From NCBI GenBank assembly GCA_050084515.1, contig CM114272.1, positions 27,094,001 through 27,158,000 of the forward strand: 64,000 nucleotides of DNA, given 5' to 3'. The notes beneath the pieces are model-generated. The model was not told the origin of the DNA and ran no database searches. It saw nothing but the letters and a program-made list of their open reading frames with translations. Source of the stretch: Blasia pusilla. Taxonomy: Eukaryota > Marchantiophyta > Marchantiopsida > Blasiales. Positions 11,001-23,000 of this stretch are shown here, in pieces. Made by a program: the position numbers and the translations under genes. Numbering within the stretch: position 1 is the first letter of the stretch; the number at the start of each line of letters is the position of its first letter.

Positions 11001-14000
11001 GCTGAGTAGAATCCTTCTTAGTATCTCTTAGATAGTAAGAAGAGTCACATCATGGTAGGGATCTGATTTGGCAATAGAGATAGGAACTGATTTGCTGATT
11101 GTGTACAAGCTGAAATCATGGATGGTCTAGCTGATGCTAGCTCTGACTTTGTACAAGGAGATACTTCTGCTGGTCAATCATATTCTCAGGTTATGGGCCC
11201 ACCCCAAACCTTTCTCCTTAGTGATTTCAGCAGTGTAGAGAAGTTAGATGGTGGGAACTATAGAGAATGGTCCAGAACCATGATGGACATTCTAATGCTG
11301 AAAGGGTTGTGGGTGTATGTTGAGATGAAACCTCACAATCTAGAAGAGCTTGTGGTAAACTTCGCTGGAGACAGCAAAATCAGTTGGCAGCTATCTTACT
11401 CAAACAGACCCTGAACTCCTCTATGAGGGAGTTGGTGGATGGTATAAGCAATGCTTGGGAGATCTGGTCCAAGCTGAAGAGTTTGAACAAGGAGTCAGCT
11501 TTGACTCTAGCTATGCAAAGATGGAAGACATTGAGCTCGACAAGGATGGCTGACACAGATAGAGTTGCAGCTCACATTGCCAAAATGGAGTCAACTTTTG
11601 CACAAGTGAAAGCAGTTGGACAGGAACTGATTCCTATATGGAGTTGAATCAAGAGACGTTGATGGAGAAGCAAAGTACCTCCTACAGGGAGAAGGATAAG
11701 GCAAAGGTTGCTGGAGTGATGACTACTGAATACACATCTGATGAAAGTTGCTGTTCTTTCATGATGGCCTCGTGTGAGAAAGATCTCAAGAGGAGGTCAG
11801 TCTGCTGGTCAATCATTTTCTCACTACATCCCTACAGGTTGACAACAAAGGAAGTATTGCATTAAGCAAAATCCTGTTCATCATCCTAGAACAAAACACA
11901 TTGACATCAAACATCACTTTGTAAGAGAAATGATAGGAAGAGAAATCTCCTTGGTTTACTGTCCAACAGAGAATATGGCAGCTGATGTCCTGACCAAACC
12001 TCTGTCACAGGACAAACATAGAAAGTGTATATCTATGATGGGCATTACTCTAAACTCTCATTAAGAGGGAGAGTTGAAATTTGTTAATATCTAGTTTAGT
12101 CATGCTGGTCAATCATATTCTCAGTAAGATCAGGAACAAAAAATTCTACGTTTTACTATGAAAAGTTACTTTTTATTTATAGGTAAAATTCTATTTTTAG
12201 GTTTATTAACTAGACCTTTAGGATTTCGCAATAACGTTTTTTAGTCTTAGTTAAAAACCTTTAAGGTTTCATAATAGCCTCCTTTAGCCTAAGTTAAAGA
12301 CTTTTAGGGTTTAAGATAGCCAGGGGCTATCCTATAAGAGCAAGAGGCTTACCAGAGCACTCTTATTCTCTTCTCCACTTTCCCCAGCTCCTGGACCTGC
12401 GAACTTCATGATTGCTGCCCCTCAGCTTGGGTGGCTGACCTACTGTGATAGAAGGACTTGATGTTTTGGAGGACCTGCTGCTGGAGGAGATAGTGTGCTG
12501 CCTGAAAGACCATCAATAGTGTAGAGAGTCTCTTCTTCCTATAGGGAGGACGTTTATGAGTAGTAGATCAATCAGATCTCTCTCATGTTTTTGTAAGTAC
12601 AGAGTTTCCTTTTCCTATTCCACCTCTGTGAAGCTATTCCATGTATCTGTAATCTGCTGTAACTTCTTGGAGCTTGGAGAAACAAATTAGCTCTGTAATC
12701 GAAGTCAGTATTTGTTTACTCCTGTTTTTCTTTTACGCAGCTCTGACGAGGGCCACAACCCAAGCCATTTGGTTACAGAGACATTGGTTTCAAGCAAGGA
12801 GCTACTGTAATTCATTGTGATAATCAAAGTGCTATCGCTTTGATTGATGCACAGAAGTTTCATGAGAGGATGAAACATGTGGAGATTCACCATCACTTTG
12901 TCCGCGACAAAGTGAGAGAGGGAGAAGTCGAAGTTGAATTCTGCCCTACTGCAAGCATGGTGGGGGATACCTTCACCAAGGCATTATTGGGGGCCAAGCA
13001 TCAAGATTTGTGCTTGAGACTCGGACTACAAAAATAAGGCAGATTTGAACTGAGTCATTAAGTGGGAGTGTAAGAATGTCAGTGTGAAACTAGACATTGT
13101 GTAATGACTAGTATAAATCTGAAAAAGCATTCATTCAGGCCAGTGGAAGGTGAAATCTCCTGAATCCGCGACTGTTCGGTGAGGCTTGTGTGGATGCTCC
13201 ACTCCTGGATTAGTATTGAGATCACGTGGATTTAGTTCTGTGACACCATCTTTTCTGGGGTCACCAACCAGGAGGTGGATTCGTTCCGGTAAGGATTTGT
13301 AGTCTTTTGACGGACCATTTGAAAGGGGGTGTTGTCTACGAACTTTACATGTCTCGTGGACAAGAGTAATGTGATGCAGGAATATTTCCTGTGAGTGTGC
13401 ATCACAAGAGTTCTTGTAGACCTGCATGATAATGTGTTAAATGCATGTCAACCTGCTCACGAATTTCCAACACGCAAGGCAAAGAAAAAAGAGTCAGGAG
13501 GACACCAACCGACTGCAGCATCACATCATCTGGAAGTATGTATGCAGGCACTTTCTTCCTTGCTTTCTGAAAGCAAGTTGAAACAGTGTTCTACTCTTGT
13601 TCCAGAAATCTACTTTCTCTCTCTACATTAAAATTTATTACGAGCACAGTCAATCTTCAGTCTTAAGGACATCAGGTAGGCTGGGGACAGTTCAGTAAGA
13701 GCAAGAAGCCTACCAGAGCTGTCTCAGCCCCTGCACCTTCAGCTTGTGTAGCAGAGGGAATTGTTGCTGTTTTTTCTATTCTGCTGGTGGAGCTAGTGTG
13801 TCACTGTATAAATAGAGTATAGGCCTCATCGGGTCCCCGAGGACAATAAATCCGTTCATTCATTCAATCTTCCTGTGATGGTTTCATCTGGATTTCATTT
13901 ATTGGTCCAGAGGAAGCTTAAAAAGGCATATGGTAAAAGAAAAACAGGAGTAAACAAATACTGACTTTGATTACAGAGCTAATTTGTTTCTCCAAGCTCC

Positions 14001-17000
14001 AAGAAGTTACAGCAGATTATAGATACATGGAATAGCTTCACAGACGTCAAATAGGAAAGGAAACTTGTACTTACAAAAACATGAGAGAGATCTGATTGAT
14101 CTACTACTCACAAACTTCCTCCCTATAGGAAGAAGAGACTCTCTACACTATTGATGCCTTTTCAAGCAGCACACTATCTCCTCCAGCAGCAGGTCCTCCA
14201 AAACATCAACTCCTTCTATCACAATAGGTCAGCCACCCAAGCTGAGGGGCAGCAATACTGAAGTTCGCAGGTCCAGGAGCTGGGATAGTAGAGAAGAGAA
14301 TGAGAGTGCTCTGGTAAGCCTCTTGCTCTTATAGGATAGCCCCTGGCTATCTTAAACCCTAAAAGTCCTTAACTAAGGCTAAAGGAGGCCATTATGAAAC
14401 CCTAAAGGTTTTTAACTAAGACTAAAAAAGCTATTGCGAAAACCTAAAGGTCTAATTAATAAACCTCAAAATAGAATTTTACCTATAGATAGAAAAAGTT
14501 AACTTTTCATAGTAAAAAACAGATTTTTTCGCTCCTGATCTTACAGTTGCAATTTCAACATATGGGACTTTGCATCTCTGAAGCTGACTGACAGCTTCTT
14601 TCTCCTTAAAAAAGCTATCCCCATGTATTTAACATGCTGTGTTTTCTAATTAGATTAGTTTTTCTATTCTACCAAGCAGATCTAGTTTCAATTTCAGCCT
14701 TTTCTTTTTCTTGCAGATGCAGCAGTACTACCACAATTTTGCACTTCAGAAAAAGAGTTCTATAAGCATTTGCCACAAGTAAATTATGTGTACCTGCTTT
14801 GAAATTCTGGTGCAGAAATCCAAATCAGAACAATAAATTCCAGCTAGGTTCCCAAAGACATGGGGAAACACTAGTTCTGCAAGGGGAGCCTTCATCGACA
14901 CCATCTCTTGACAAAGTCTGGAAACAAACACTATACCAGTCAACAGAATTGACACTAAGACTTGCACTGTTAACATTAAAACATTCCTCATAGACTAATT
15001 ATCTCCAGCTTCATCCCAGATGGCCAGAACGCAATCATGAAAAATTGAGGACGCTTTTGTGTTACTAACTCTGTAGCATACAACATTTAGCCAGTAGGTC
15101 CTCCGTAAACTTGGATTATAAACCTGGTATTCTTACAGTCGGTAGTGTGCTAACCATGCCTACACATAAAACATGCAATCAAGTGTTCTCAATTGAATAT
15201 TCTGACTGTTACAAGCTCTTTAGTTCAGTCTATTTGCAACAAGTCTTTCATTTATTGAACAGAACTAACAACCATCCAAAGCCACCATTTTATGAGCAGT
15301 CAGGCACAATATGTGCATCTAAAAGGCAATATTTGGGCCAGCATATTGAGATAGGCCTCATAACTAACATGATACATGAAGAGCATCACATTTTGAAAAC
15401 CAGTAGACTTTCAGATATACAGCACTTACCTCAAAGTCGTATCATTTGTGTGTTCCACTAGAGAGTACGTCAGTGAGCAAACCCAGACATCATACGATTT
15501 TCCAGATGTTTTCCATAGTTCTGGATCTCTCAGTGGGACAGCAGACACTGGAAGGCACCAAAGAAACATGTATCTGTTAGAGTCCCTGCAAGAGTTCCGT
15601 TGTTCTGAGCTACCTCAATACAGAAGCCACAAGTTCTGGATTCACCTAATAAGTCATAAGTTGGATTCGAGACACCCTAAAACCTAGCCTAGTTGTTGAC
15701 TCACCCGCTGATTTTTGTTTTGCAGCTGCTACCATGTCAATCATGAGCTTCAAATCTGCTCCCCTACGAAACATCTGCTAGTTCAGGAAAAGACGCTTCT
15801 CAGTCTGCAGCTCACCCAGCAGACAATATTCATAAAGTATTGACTTAGGATCATACATCTGACAGAAGGACAGAGCCCAAGAAAACATTTAAGCCAGCCA
15901 AGAGTGCCCTCTCTTAGAATCCGCCCTTATGCATGAAGTACAAGATGACTTTTCCTCTGTCCTTCGAACTGTGTTCCTACAATTTGTAGAAATATTTCTC
16001 TGCAATTTGAAACCATTTTACTGGCGTGGATATTAGGGCTAAATAATTAGGTTCGGGGCAAGTAGTCAGGGCGATGTTGGTGTAAGAGAAGGAAGCTTAG
16101 CTAAACTGAGTGGAGTAAAGCTTCTCCAAGATCCAGGCCCTAAAGGATCACTCTCAAGGGATGTGGTGCATATCATCTTGTGGATTCCCCTTGCCTTATT
16201 TCACTTTGCTAGTTACTGTACTGCTTCAATTGTGAGTGTGGAGTGTCCATTGCTTCTAGATTTAACCTTGTTAGTTAGAGTGAGACTGATTCTTCTGAGT
16301 GATCAATCTGCTGAGCTGCAAAGCACTGTGATGGTGGTGTATGTAGAAGAGTCGTAGATCCAGAGCTCCCCTCGTGAAAAAATACATGGTTGAAAGACTT
16401 AACATATCACGTCCCTTATTATGGCATTGCAACCACAAACCCGGCACCCTGGACGGCGCTAGGGACTGCTACTGACAGGTTCAGGAAAAGATAGTCCAAA
16501 TCCAACAGTTACAAGTGCAGAGAATGGCTCCATGAGTGTGACATGCTCACCAAATGGTATAACGAATTGCTTGACTGAACATTAATTCGTTTTCTATGAG
16601 CTGTTTGCTATCCTTTAGTCCGCTTGAACTTTAGCCCATCTCACTTCAAGACCACTACCCCATGTGATGCAAAGTGAATGAGTCGCTAGATCTTGCTCGT
16701 TTGGATCTGGGACAATGTCAGGCTGATTGCACTGAATAAGGAATGAGGTGAATGGCATTGAATGTCTTGTGTGTGGAGAGTGTCCATCGTGTGCGGATAA
16801 GTTAAAGTCAAATCGCTGGGCGTGTGCACAGGCAGGTACCCACTGAGGTGCTCCCTGACACCATATTGTGTTGAATACTACCAAGCTCCTGAACAGAGAA
16901 CGCATTCTTGACCACAAGGGGAAAATTAATTAATTTACCCTCTCTTTCATACTTCTGAGATCAACACCTACACCAACTGTAAAGAATATTCTGAAGCAAT

Positions 17001-20000
17001 CATGACTAAAAGTGCCTTGGCAGTTGTGTCCAGGAGCACTCTAATATAAGAGAAGACTAGGTTACCCAACATTCTGGTAATCTGACTCATGACTCTACAC
17101 CTAAAACAACTGTAAAGAATATTCTGAAGCTATCAAGACTTTAGGTGCCTTGGCAGTTATGTCCAGGAGCACTCTAATATAGAAGACTAGGTTACCCAAC
17201 CTTTTGGTAATACTAGTTAGCATCCACATGCTTGCGCACGAATCTTAAAAGAGTAATAAAATTTCACTTTTCAATCATACCCAACTCTCTCTAAATAATT
17301 TCATTCCTCCGTAAAAGTTTGAACAATACCTACTCTTCCCCTTCCACTCTTCCCACCAAAATAACATCCACAAACTAAATTATAAGTTAATCTTAATTGA
17401 TGAAATCATTTCACGTTTCCATTCAAATTCTTTTTCTTTTCCCAAAATGTGAAATATAAATTAACATGCTTATTTTTTTAAATAATCCTATTTTTCATTT
17501 CAAAGTTTAAACATAATTTCTATTTTCATAAATCTTAAAAGAGTAATAATATTCCACTCTGCTAAGTAATTCCCCTCCTAAATTAAAATTTTAATGATAT
17601 CCCACTCCCCTAAATAATTTCACCCTTCCGTAAACTTCAAAAAATATTTATTCCTTATCCTTTAAAATTCATTTTCCCTTCCCATCAAATATGAATTAAG
17701 GGACAAAAAAATTTCATTATTTTAAAAAAAATCCTATTATTTTTTCTTATTATACAATTAATTCACCTATTATAATATTAATTAATTAAATCATTTCTAT
17801 ATTAACAAATTTATTTTCCTTTTCCATTCAAATTCTTTCTCTCTACCCATCTAATATTACTTAAACCATCTAATGTGACTCAAAGAGCAAAACTGAAACA
17901 TTTTGCTATTTTGTCTTATTATACATATGGGGTCGCCTATTTTAATATAATAGATGATTTATAGCATTCATTCTGACAGCTTGTCTCAGGAACATTAGCT
18001 AAGCAATCATAATGTACAACCGCATCAGCCAAGCCAGGAAGGGTCTTACCGTTTCTTTCAAACATAGAGTGTCCTCCAACCGTCAATTCATTTGTTACTT
18101 GAAGGACCCCATCCAGGATATGACATATAGAATTGTAGCAAGTCACCTTCAATACAAAAACTAGCTAAGCCAACCAAATGTCGAGTTTGGAAGCACCACA
18201 ATACCTCCAGATAAGTCTTTTCTTCCTGAGAGAAGGACAAGAATACAGATTGCCCCTTCTCTGTAGACAAAATACCCTGCTTGCAGAGAACAGAAGTTTG
18301 ATATTACTCATATTCGACACCCAAAATTTAATGCAAAGATCAACACACTCCAACAGTGAAAACCAGAAATCTCCCCTTCCAGCACCAGGTTCAATGGAAA
18401 TTACCTTAAGAGTCTTGTAAGCCAGCTCGATAACACTGACATTGGAGTCAGTCAAGTAGGACCGAAGCTCAAGAATTATGCACTTGAGTAGTGTTTCTGA
18501 TAATCCAAGCTCAGGATCAATGCTAATTTTGTTTGCATATCCAGTACTTGGGGTGTCGTGTATTGCTTCTAGCTTTTCAGGTGTCTGGTCTGGCAACTTA
18601 AATATCACAGCATGTGGGTCACCCACACCCACCTGTTCACAAAGCAGCAGACTATTGTCAATGCACTCCCTCACTAAAACTTCACAAGGAGAAGCCCCAG
18701 GTAGAACAGTTATTACAGAACATGAAAAAGTTATCAAGGGACGAAAAGGACATCGCTATTAAGGGCTGGAAAAAGAACCATCACTATGAAGCAAAGCCCT
18801 ACCCCTTTTTTCAGTTTCAATTAAACGACTTGGTCAGAGCTTTTAGAGACAATATCCTTAATGACTCTTCATGAATTTACCATGAGTTTCATAAAAAAGA
18901 AATATCCACTGATTCCAGGAATTGATGACAAAAGACCGGTAATTTCTTGGGTGGTCAGCATGCTTAAGCTTCGTCTCAACATCTACAGCACAAGGAGTAG
19001 AATGATTTTGTATTTTGACTCACTGCAGCTAAGAATTCACCCGCCAAATCATTCATATCGAAGTTATCATGCTTGTCACATAGATGTATTAGCTTCCACA
19101 CAGCATTGACCACCTCAGCACTGCAACGCCACTGTCTCCCTATTTGACCATCATGAACCTTCAAGGTACTGTACATTTCCTTCCGCCTTGTGCCTAATTG
19201 ATTGCAAAGACTCTGCAGCCTACACACCAGAAGATGTGCCACTAACGGATAATCAGGAACAAGTATGCACAGGAACCAAAAACTAAATAGGAAGCAGTTG
19301 AAATACTGCAACTAGTAATTACTAGATGTTTTCAGAGTCTCAGGTAATCCGAGGTCTTACCAGCTTAGGCGCACCTTGGACTCAACATGTGGAGCCTTTC
19401 TGACAAACTTCCAAGAAGAGAAACACCAATCATGTACCAACCAAATGACAAAACATTGTATTGCCTCCGAATAAAACAGTGCCTTCAAGCTGCTAAAGAC
19501 CTCAGTGAATATTCTCTATCACTTTTTCCCTAATTTGGACGCATTTCACATAAACATAATCCCCTCCTCTACAAAGTATCTACCGTTTACTTATGCTGTA
19601 ACATTACTCTTATTGAAGCTACAACAGTACTGAAAGAAGTAAAGAAAGTCTGGAGGCAGCTCAGCAAATATCTCTCTGCATCCAGATAGAAATGAATACC
19701 TGGACAAACTCTTCAGCTAGGGTGTAATTAGAACTCAGCTCTTCATGCAGCATCTGCATGGGCTCAAAGCATCTCATTTCTGGGAAAGGATCAAGATCCT
19801 GCACACATACAAGCTCAGAGTCACACAAAGATTTTTAATAATCAGGTTATTCGCTGGCATTTAACCCTACCTCATAACACAAAGATCTAGAATCAAGGGA
19901 ATGCATATTTTACCAAGTACAGCTATCCATTGGAAAGGCCTCAGGAAAAAAAAAACTACCCTTATATACTTATACAAATTTTGGTCAGCGTCCACTGTCA

Positions 20001-23000
20001 GTTGATGAAGCAAGGTTTTCAATGTAGTTGAGAATGCATCATAATAATGGTCACCGGCTGCCTTCTTGTGAAACTTTTTTGTGCCATCATCAAATGCTCC
20101 TGTGGTCCTGTAGGTGCTGACGCAGCAGGATACCAGTTTTGACACCATGAACTACAATTTCACCAAATTCATGTTAGGAAAAGTATGAGAAACATGGAAC
20201 AGCTTTGGAAAAAGTGGTAAGTACACTGATCAGAATTTCATAATAACTCACCTGTAGTTGCTCACCAATAATGCGGGAAAATGTTTCAATGCCCAAAGTG
20301 TGGAGTTTTTCCAAGATGCATTTCAACAAACAGCAGCACTGTTCTTGCAGTTCCACAAACTCTATCGACTGCAAAATGATCAGGATCATATAGCTGCACG
20401 TCACAGGGCATACAATTGATAAGCATTTCATACTAAAAACTAAGATGTGAGCTATGTGGATGATAGGTTTCAAGACCCACTATGCAGATGGTTCATTTTC
20501 GTCCTACTAAATGCACGTGTCAACTTGGACAATAATACGGCTTCAGTTCCAGCTCCCGACACTAACAAGCATGATTTAATTACACCCACTTAAGATGTGT
20601 CATTATCATAAATTAAGAGCAACTGACTAAAAGACCAATCACATTCAGCCTACAGCAGATATGACACACAGCATGAATTTCTGCAGATGTTATGTGTCCA
20701 TTTGCACCCAAAAGGCTCTATATTACAAATCAAAACACATTCTCGAAAAAACAAATTGACTTTTTCGTGAGACTAGATCTTGCTGAAATTTTAGTCACAC
20801 TAATATTCTTGACAGCACTTCAATCTCGGTATAAGCTATTCACAATTGGTAATAAATTGGTGTACCATCTTACCGACAAGTACTTGGTACATCTATGCGT
20901 AAGTCAAGAACATGAAGTAAAGCTTCCAAACTAGCGAGCAGATGAATACGATGGCGTGGATGAGAAGCAGCGATCATCTGATGATGTAGGCAAAGCAGAA
21001 GCTGGAAGAAAGACGGCCATAAATATAGGTTCCTCAGATAACCAATTCAATTAAAAGAAAAAACCCAGTTAACTTAGGTACTATACAAACTATTAGAAAC
21101 GCCACTAAAAGAAACTCTGGCCCTTGAGCAATATGGAATATTCAGTGACATGAAAGTTCCAGATGACTGAACTCATTTACCATGAATACATACTGTGCAA
21201 CTACCATTACTGAGTACGATCTGGTTCCAGACATCCAAGCAATATCAGACTTTCAATAGTTGATCTCTAGGGTCCTCAAAACTTCAAGCAAAGTAAAAAA
21301 ATACAAAACTTTGACCAAGTCTCACCATGAAAACTCGATCTGCTCGAAATATTTGCATCTTGTCAAGTACTTTCTCATCTTGAGACAGCTGTTCACTGCG
21401 AAAGCTTCTCACATTAAGCTCACTGAAACAAAATAACATCAGGTCCGTATAAGACCCTTTGGAAGGCCCATTGGAGAATTTCAATGTCTGTCTTAGAAAG
21501 TAGCAGAACTTCACTAGAGGTTTGAATAAACAAGGGGGGACTTAACATAGAGACAACGTAAATGCACACCTTTCCGAGAAACCATCTACTGCTGATTTTA
21601 GTGATGCAATAATCACTGATTTAGTAAAATACGGCAGCTTTGGTTCCTCCCATGCACTGCATAAGAGAAATAGAGAGCTCACAATTGGCACCTGATTCAA
21701 GGTAAGGCAAAGTAGTCAACATTTGATAGAAACCAATTCACTCCTACATCAATTTTTTCAGACCTGGTAACATGTTTATAATAACTAAAATATGTTACAA
21801 AATGATTTCACGAGTCAAAAAAAAATGCTCAAAGAACACTTGAGTTGAAACGGACAATGTGCTTCTGCACAATTTTATCTCTTTCATCTTCTGATATCTC
21901 CGCCAACACCAGCACAGACTTCTGGAGAGCTTCTTCTGCACGCTCTTGAACTGCTTTGCTGGTCACCAAGTGCGAAGGTAGTATGCAGGCAACTGTTGAC
22001 ACAAAATGTAGTTTCACTAGTTCTGGAATCGATTTTGAGAGAGCCTGCAAAGATAGAGTTGTCAGTCTCTTCATACTCTAACTACAGTGGAAGATACCAT
22101 TTATTATTTAAAGCCAAACTTATCTCCCCTCCCTAAAAACTTGGATCACATGCATGCCCATGCCTACCTATACTTGAGACATAGTCAATCCAGTCACCTT
22201 AGCGAGCCATGAAATCTGGTCAGTGCGTTGATGGAAAATAAGTGCTGGTACAAGCCATGGACAGCACTTCTGGATAAATTCTGGCTCACCCAGATTTTCC
22301 ACGAGAACCTCTCTCACCTCCAGCAACACCAAGAACAAGTCACAGTAGGCTAAGTTCAAGTAAAAGTCACATACTTTTCCTGACGCTTGAACTCAAGTGA
22401 GACAACAAGCCTGCAAACTCTAATTCAGAAAAAGTAAGCAATCGATGTTCACAACATGACCTCAACAGCTGTAAGTCAAGCAAAGCATATTAAATGTCTT
22501 TGAAAGCATAACTGGAAAGTGAAATCCCTGTTTACATAACACATTCAGAAATGGAAACCTATCCAAAGACAATCTGCTCTCTGCTATAATAAATTCTAAA
22601 ATTCTGAAGACAAGAAAGTCGCTTTGACATCAAGGAAAAGAGGTAAGGTTGGACAGGTACCTCCAGGAGGGAAGAAAGGTCAACATTTGCAGCTGCCCAC
22701 TGGGTAATGAGCTGGCCCATTAGTTGATCTAAGTACTGCCAAATAAAACGCACCAAAACATAAGAAACCGAGTTATAATGATGAAAGGGAGACACGCTAC
22801 TTCAACATTAAAAAGCAGTACCTTCTTTATTATTTTCTCTATTTGGCCTTTGTAATTTCTGGGACCCATGGACTCTTGTGTGGAGATTTCACTACCTATA
22901 GGATCATTTTATGGCTTTGAAGCTTTCTTTCTGTCTCCTCTCTGATTGGGATTGGCACATACCTTCCATCTACTTGAATAGCCTAGCCTTTTAGCCACTT

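Larger units (their letters stand above)
10506..12123 (+). mobile_element. copia-A retrotransposon, internally deleted, nested in LTR-B
   Basis: TSD GTAAG occurs at 10501-10505 and 12124-12128. The element begins TGTTGAAATTTGTTAATATC and ends ATATTCTCA. The 5' LTR is 10506-11188. The internal region keeps part of gag (11118-11647) and the end of RNase H (about 11870-12063) but has lost protease, integrase and RT. The 3' LTR is only about 52 bp (about 12072-12123): its first part matches the LTR start and its last 20 bp match the LTR end, joined at a shared GCT. Confidence 0.9.
10485..12735 (+). mobile_element. LTR-B solo LTR inserted in copia-C RNase H and itself split by copia-A
   Basis: Identical 5-bp flanks CGCAG at 10480-10484 and 12736-12740 bound an LTR that begins TGTTGAAATTGC and ends TTCTTTTA. 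Its first 21 bp (10485-10505) are separated from the rest (12129-12735) by copia-A. The two parts total 628 bp and match the reverse-oriented copy at 13934-14560 (627 bp) end to end. No internal domain of this family is present, so it is a solo LTR left by LTR-LTR recombination. Confidence 0.9.
5674..13472 (+). mobile_element. Ty1/copia retrotransposon (copia-C) with two LTRs and 5-bp TSD, hosting nested insertions
   Basis: Both ends carry the same LTR starting TGTAAGAATGTC and ending TTTCCAACA, at 5674-6086 and 13069-13472. The flanking 5 bp are identical (CGCAA at 5669-5673 and 13473-13477), the mark of integration. TGGTATCAGAGC follows the 5' LTR (the usual initiator-Met-tRNA primer site) and a purine tract AAGTGGGAG precedes the 3' LTR. 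The gag-pol order is gag, CCHC, protease, integrase, RT, RNase H, as in copia. The element is dead: it has a nonsense codon, several frameshifts, and a 2.25-kb insertion in RNase H. It sits antisense to ATM within the intron 5586-14793. The two LTRs differ by many substitutions and some indels, so the insertion is not recent. Confidence 0.95.
15775..18204. other. ATM intron 43 with tandem repeats and AT-rich block
   Basis: The intron holds a two-unit tandem repeat (16966-17212) and an AT-rich stretch (about 17220-17900) with its own internal repetition. The rest (15775-16960 and 17940-18204) shows no recognised element. Confidence 0.6.
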
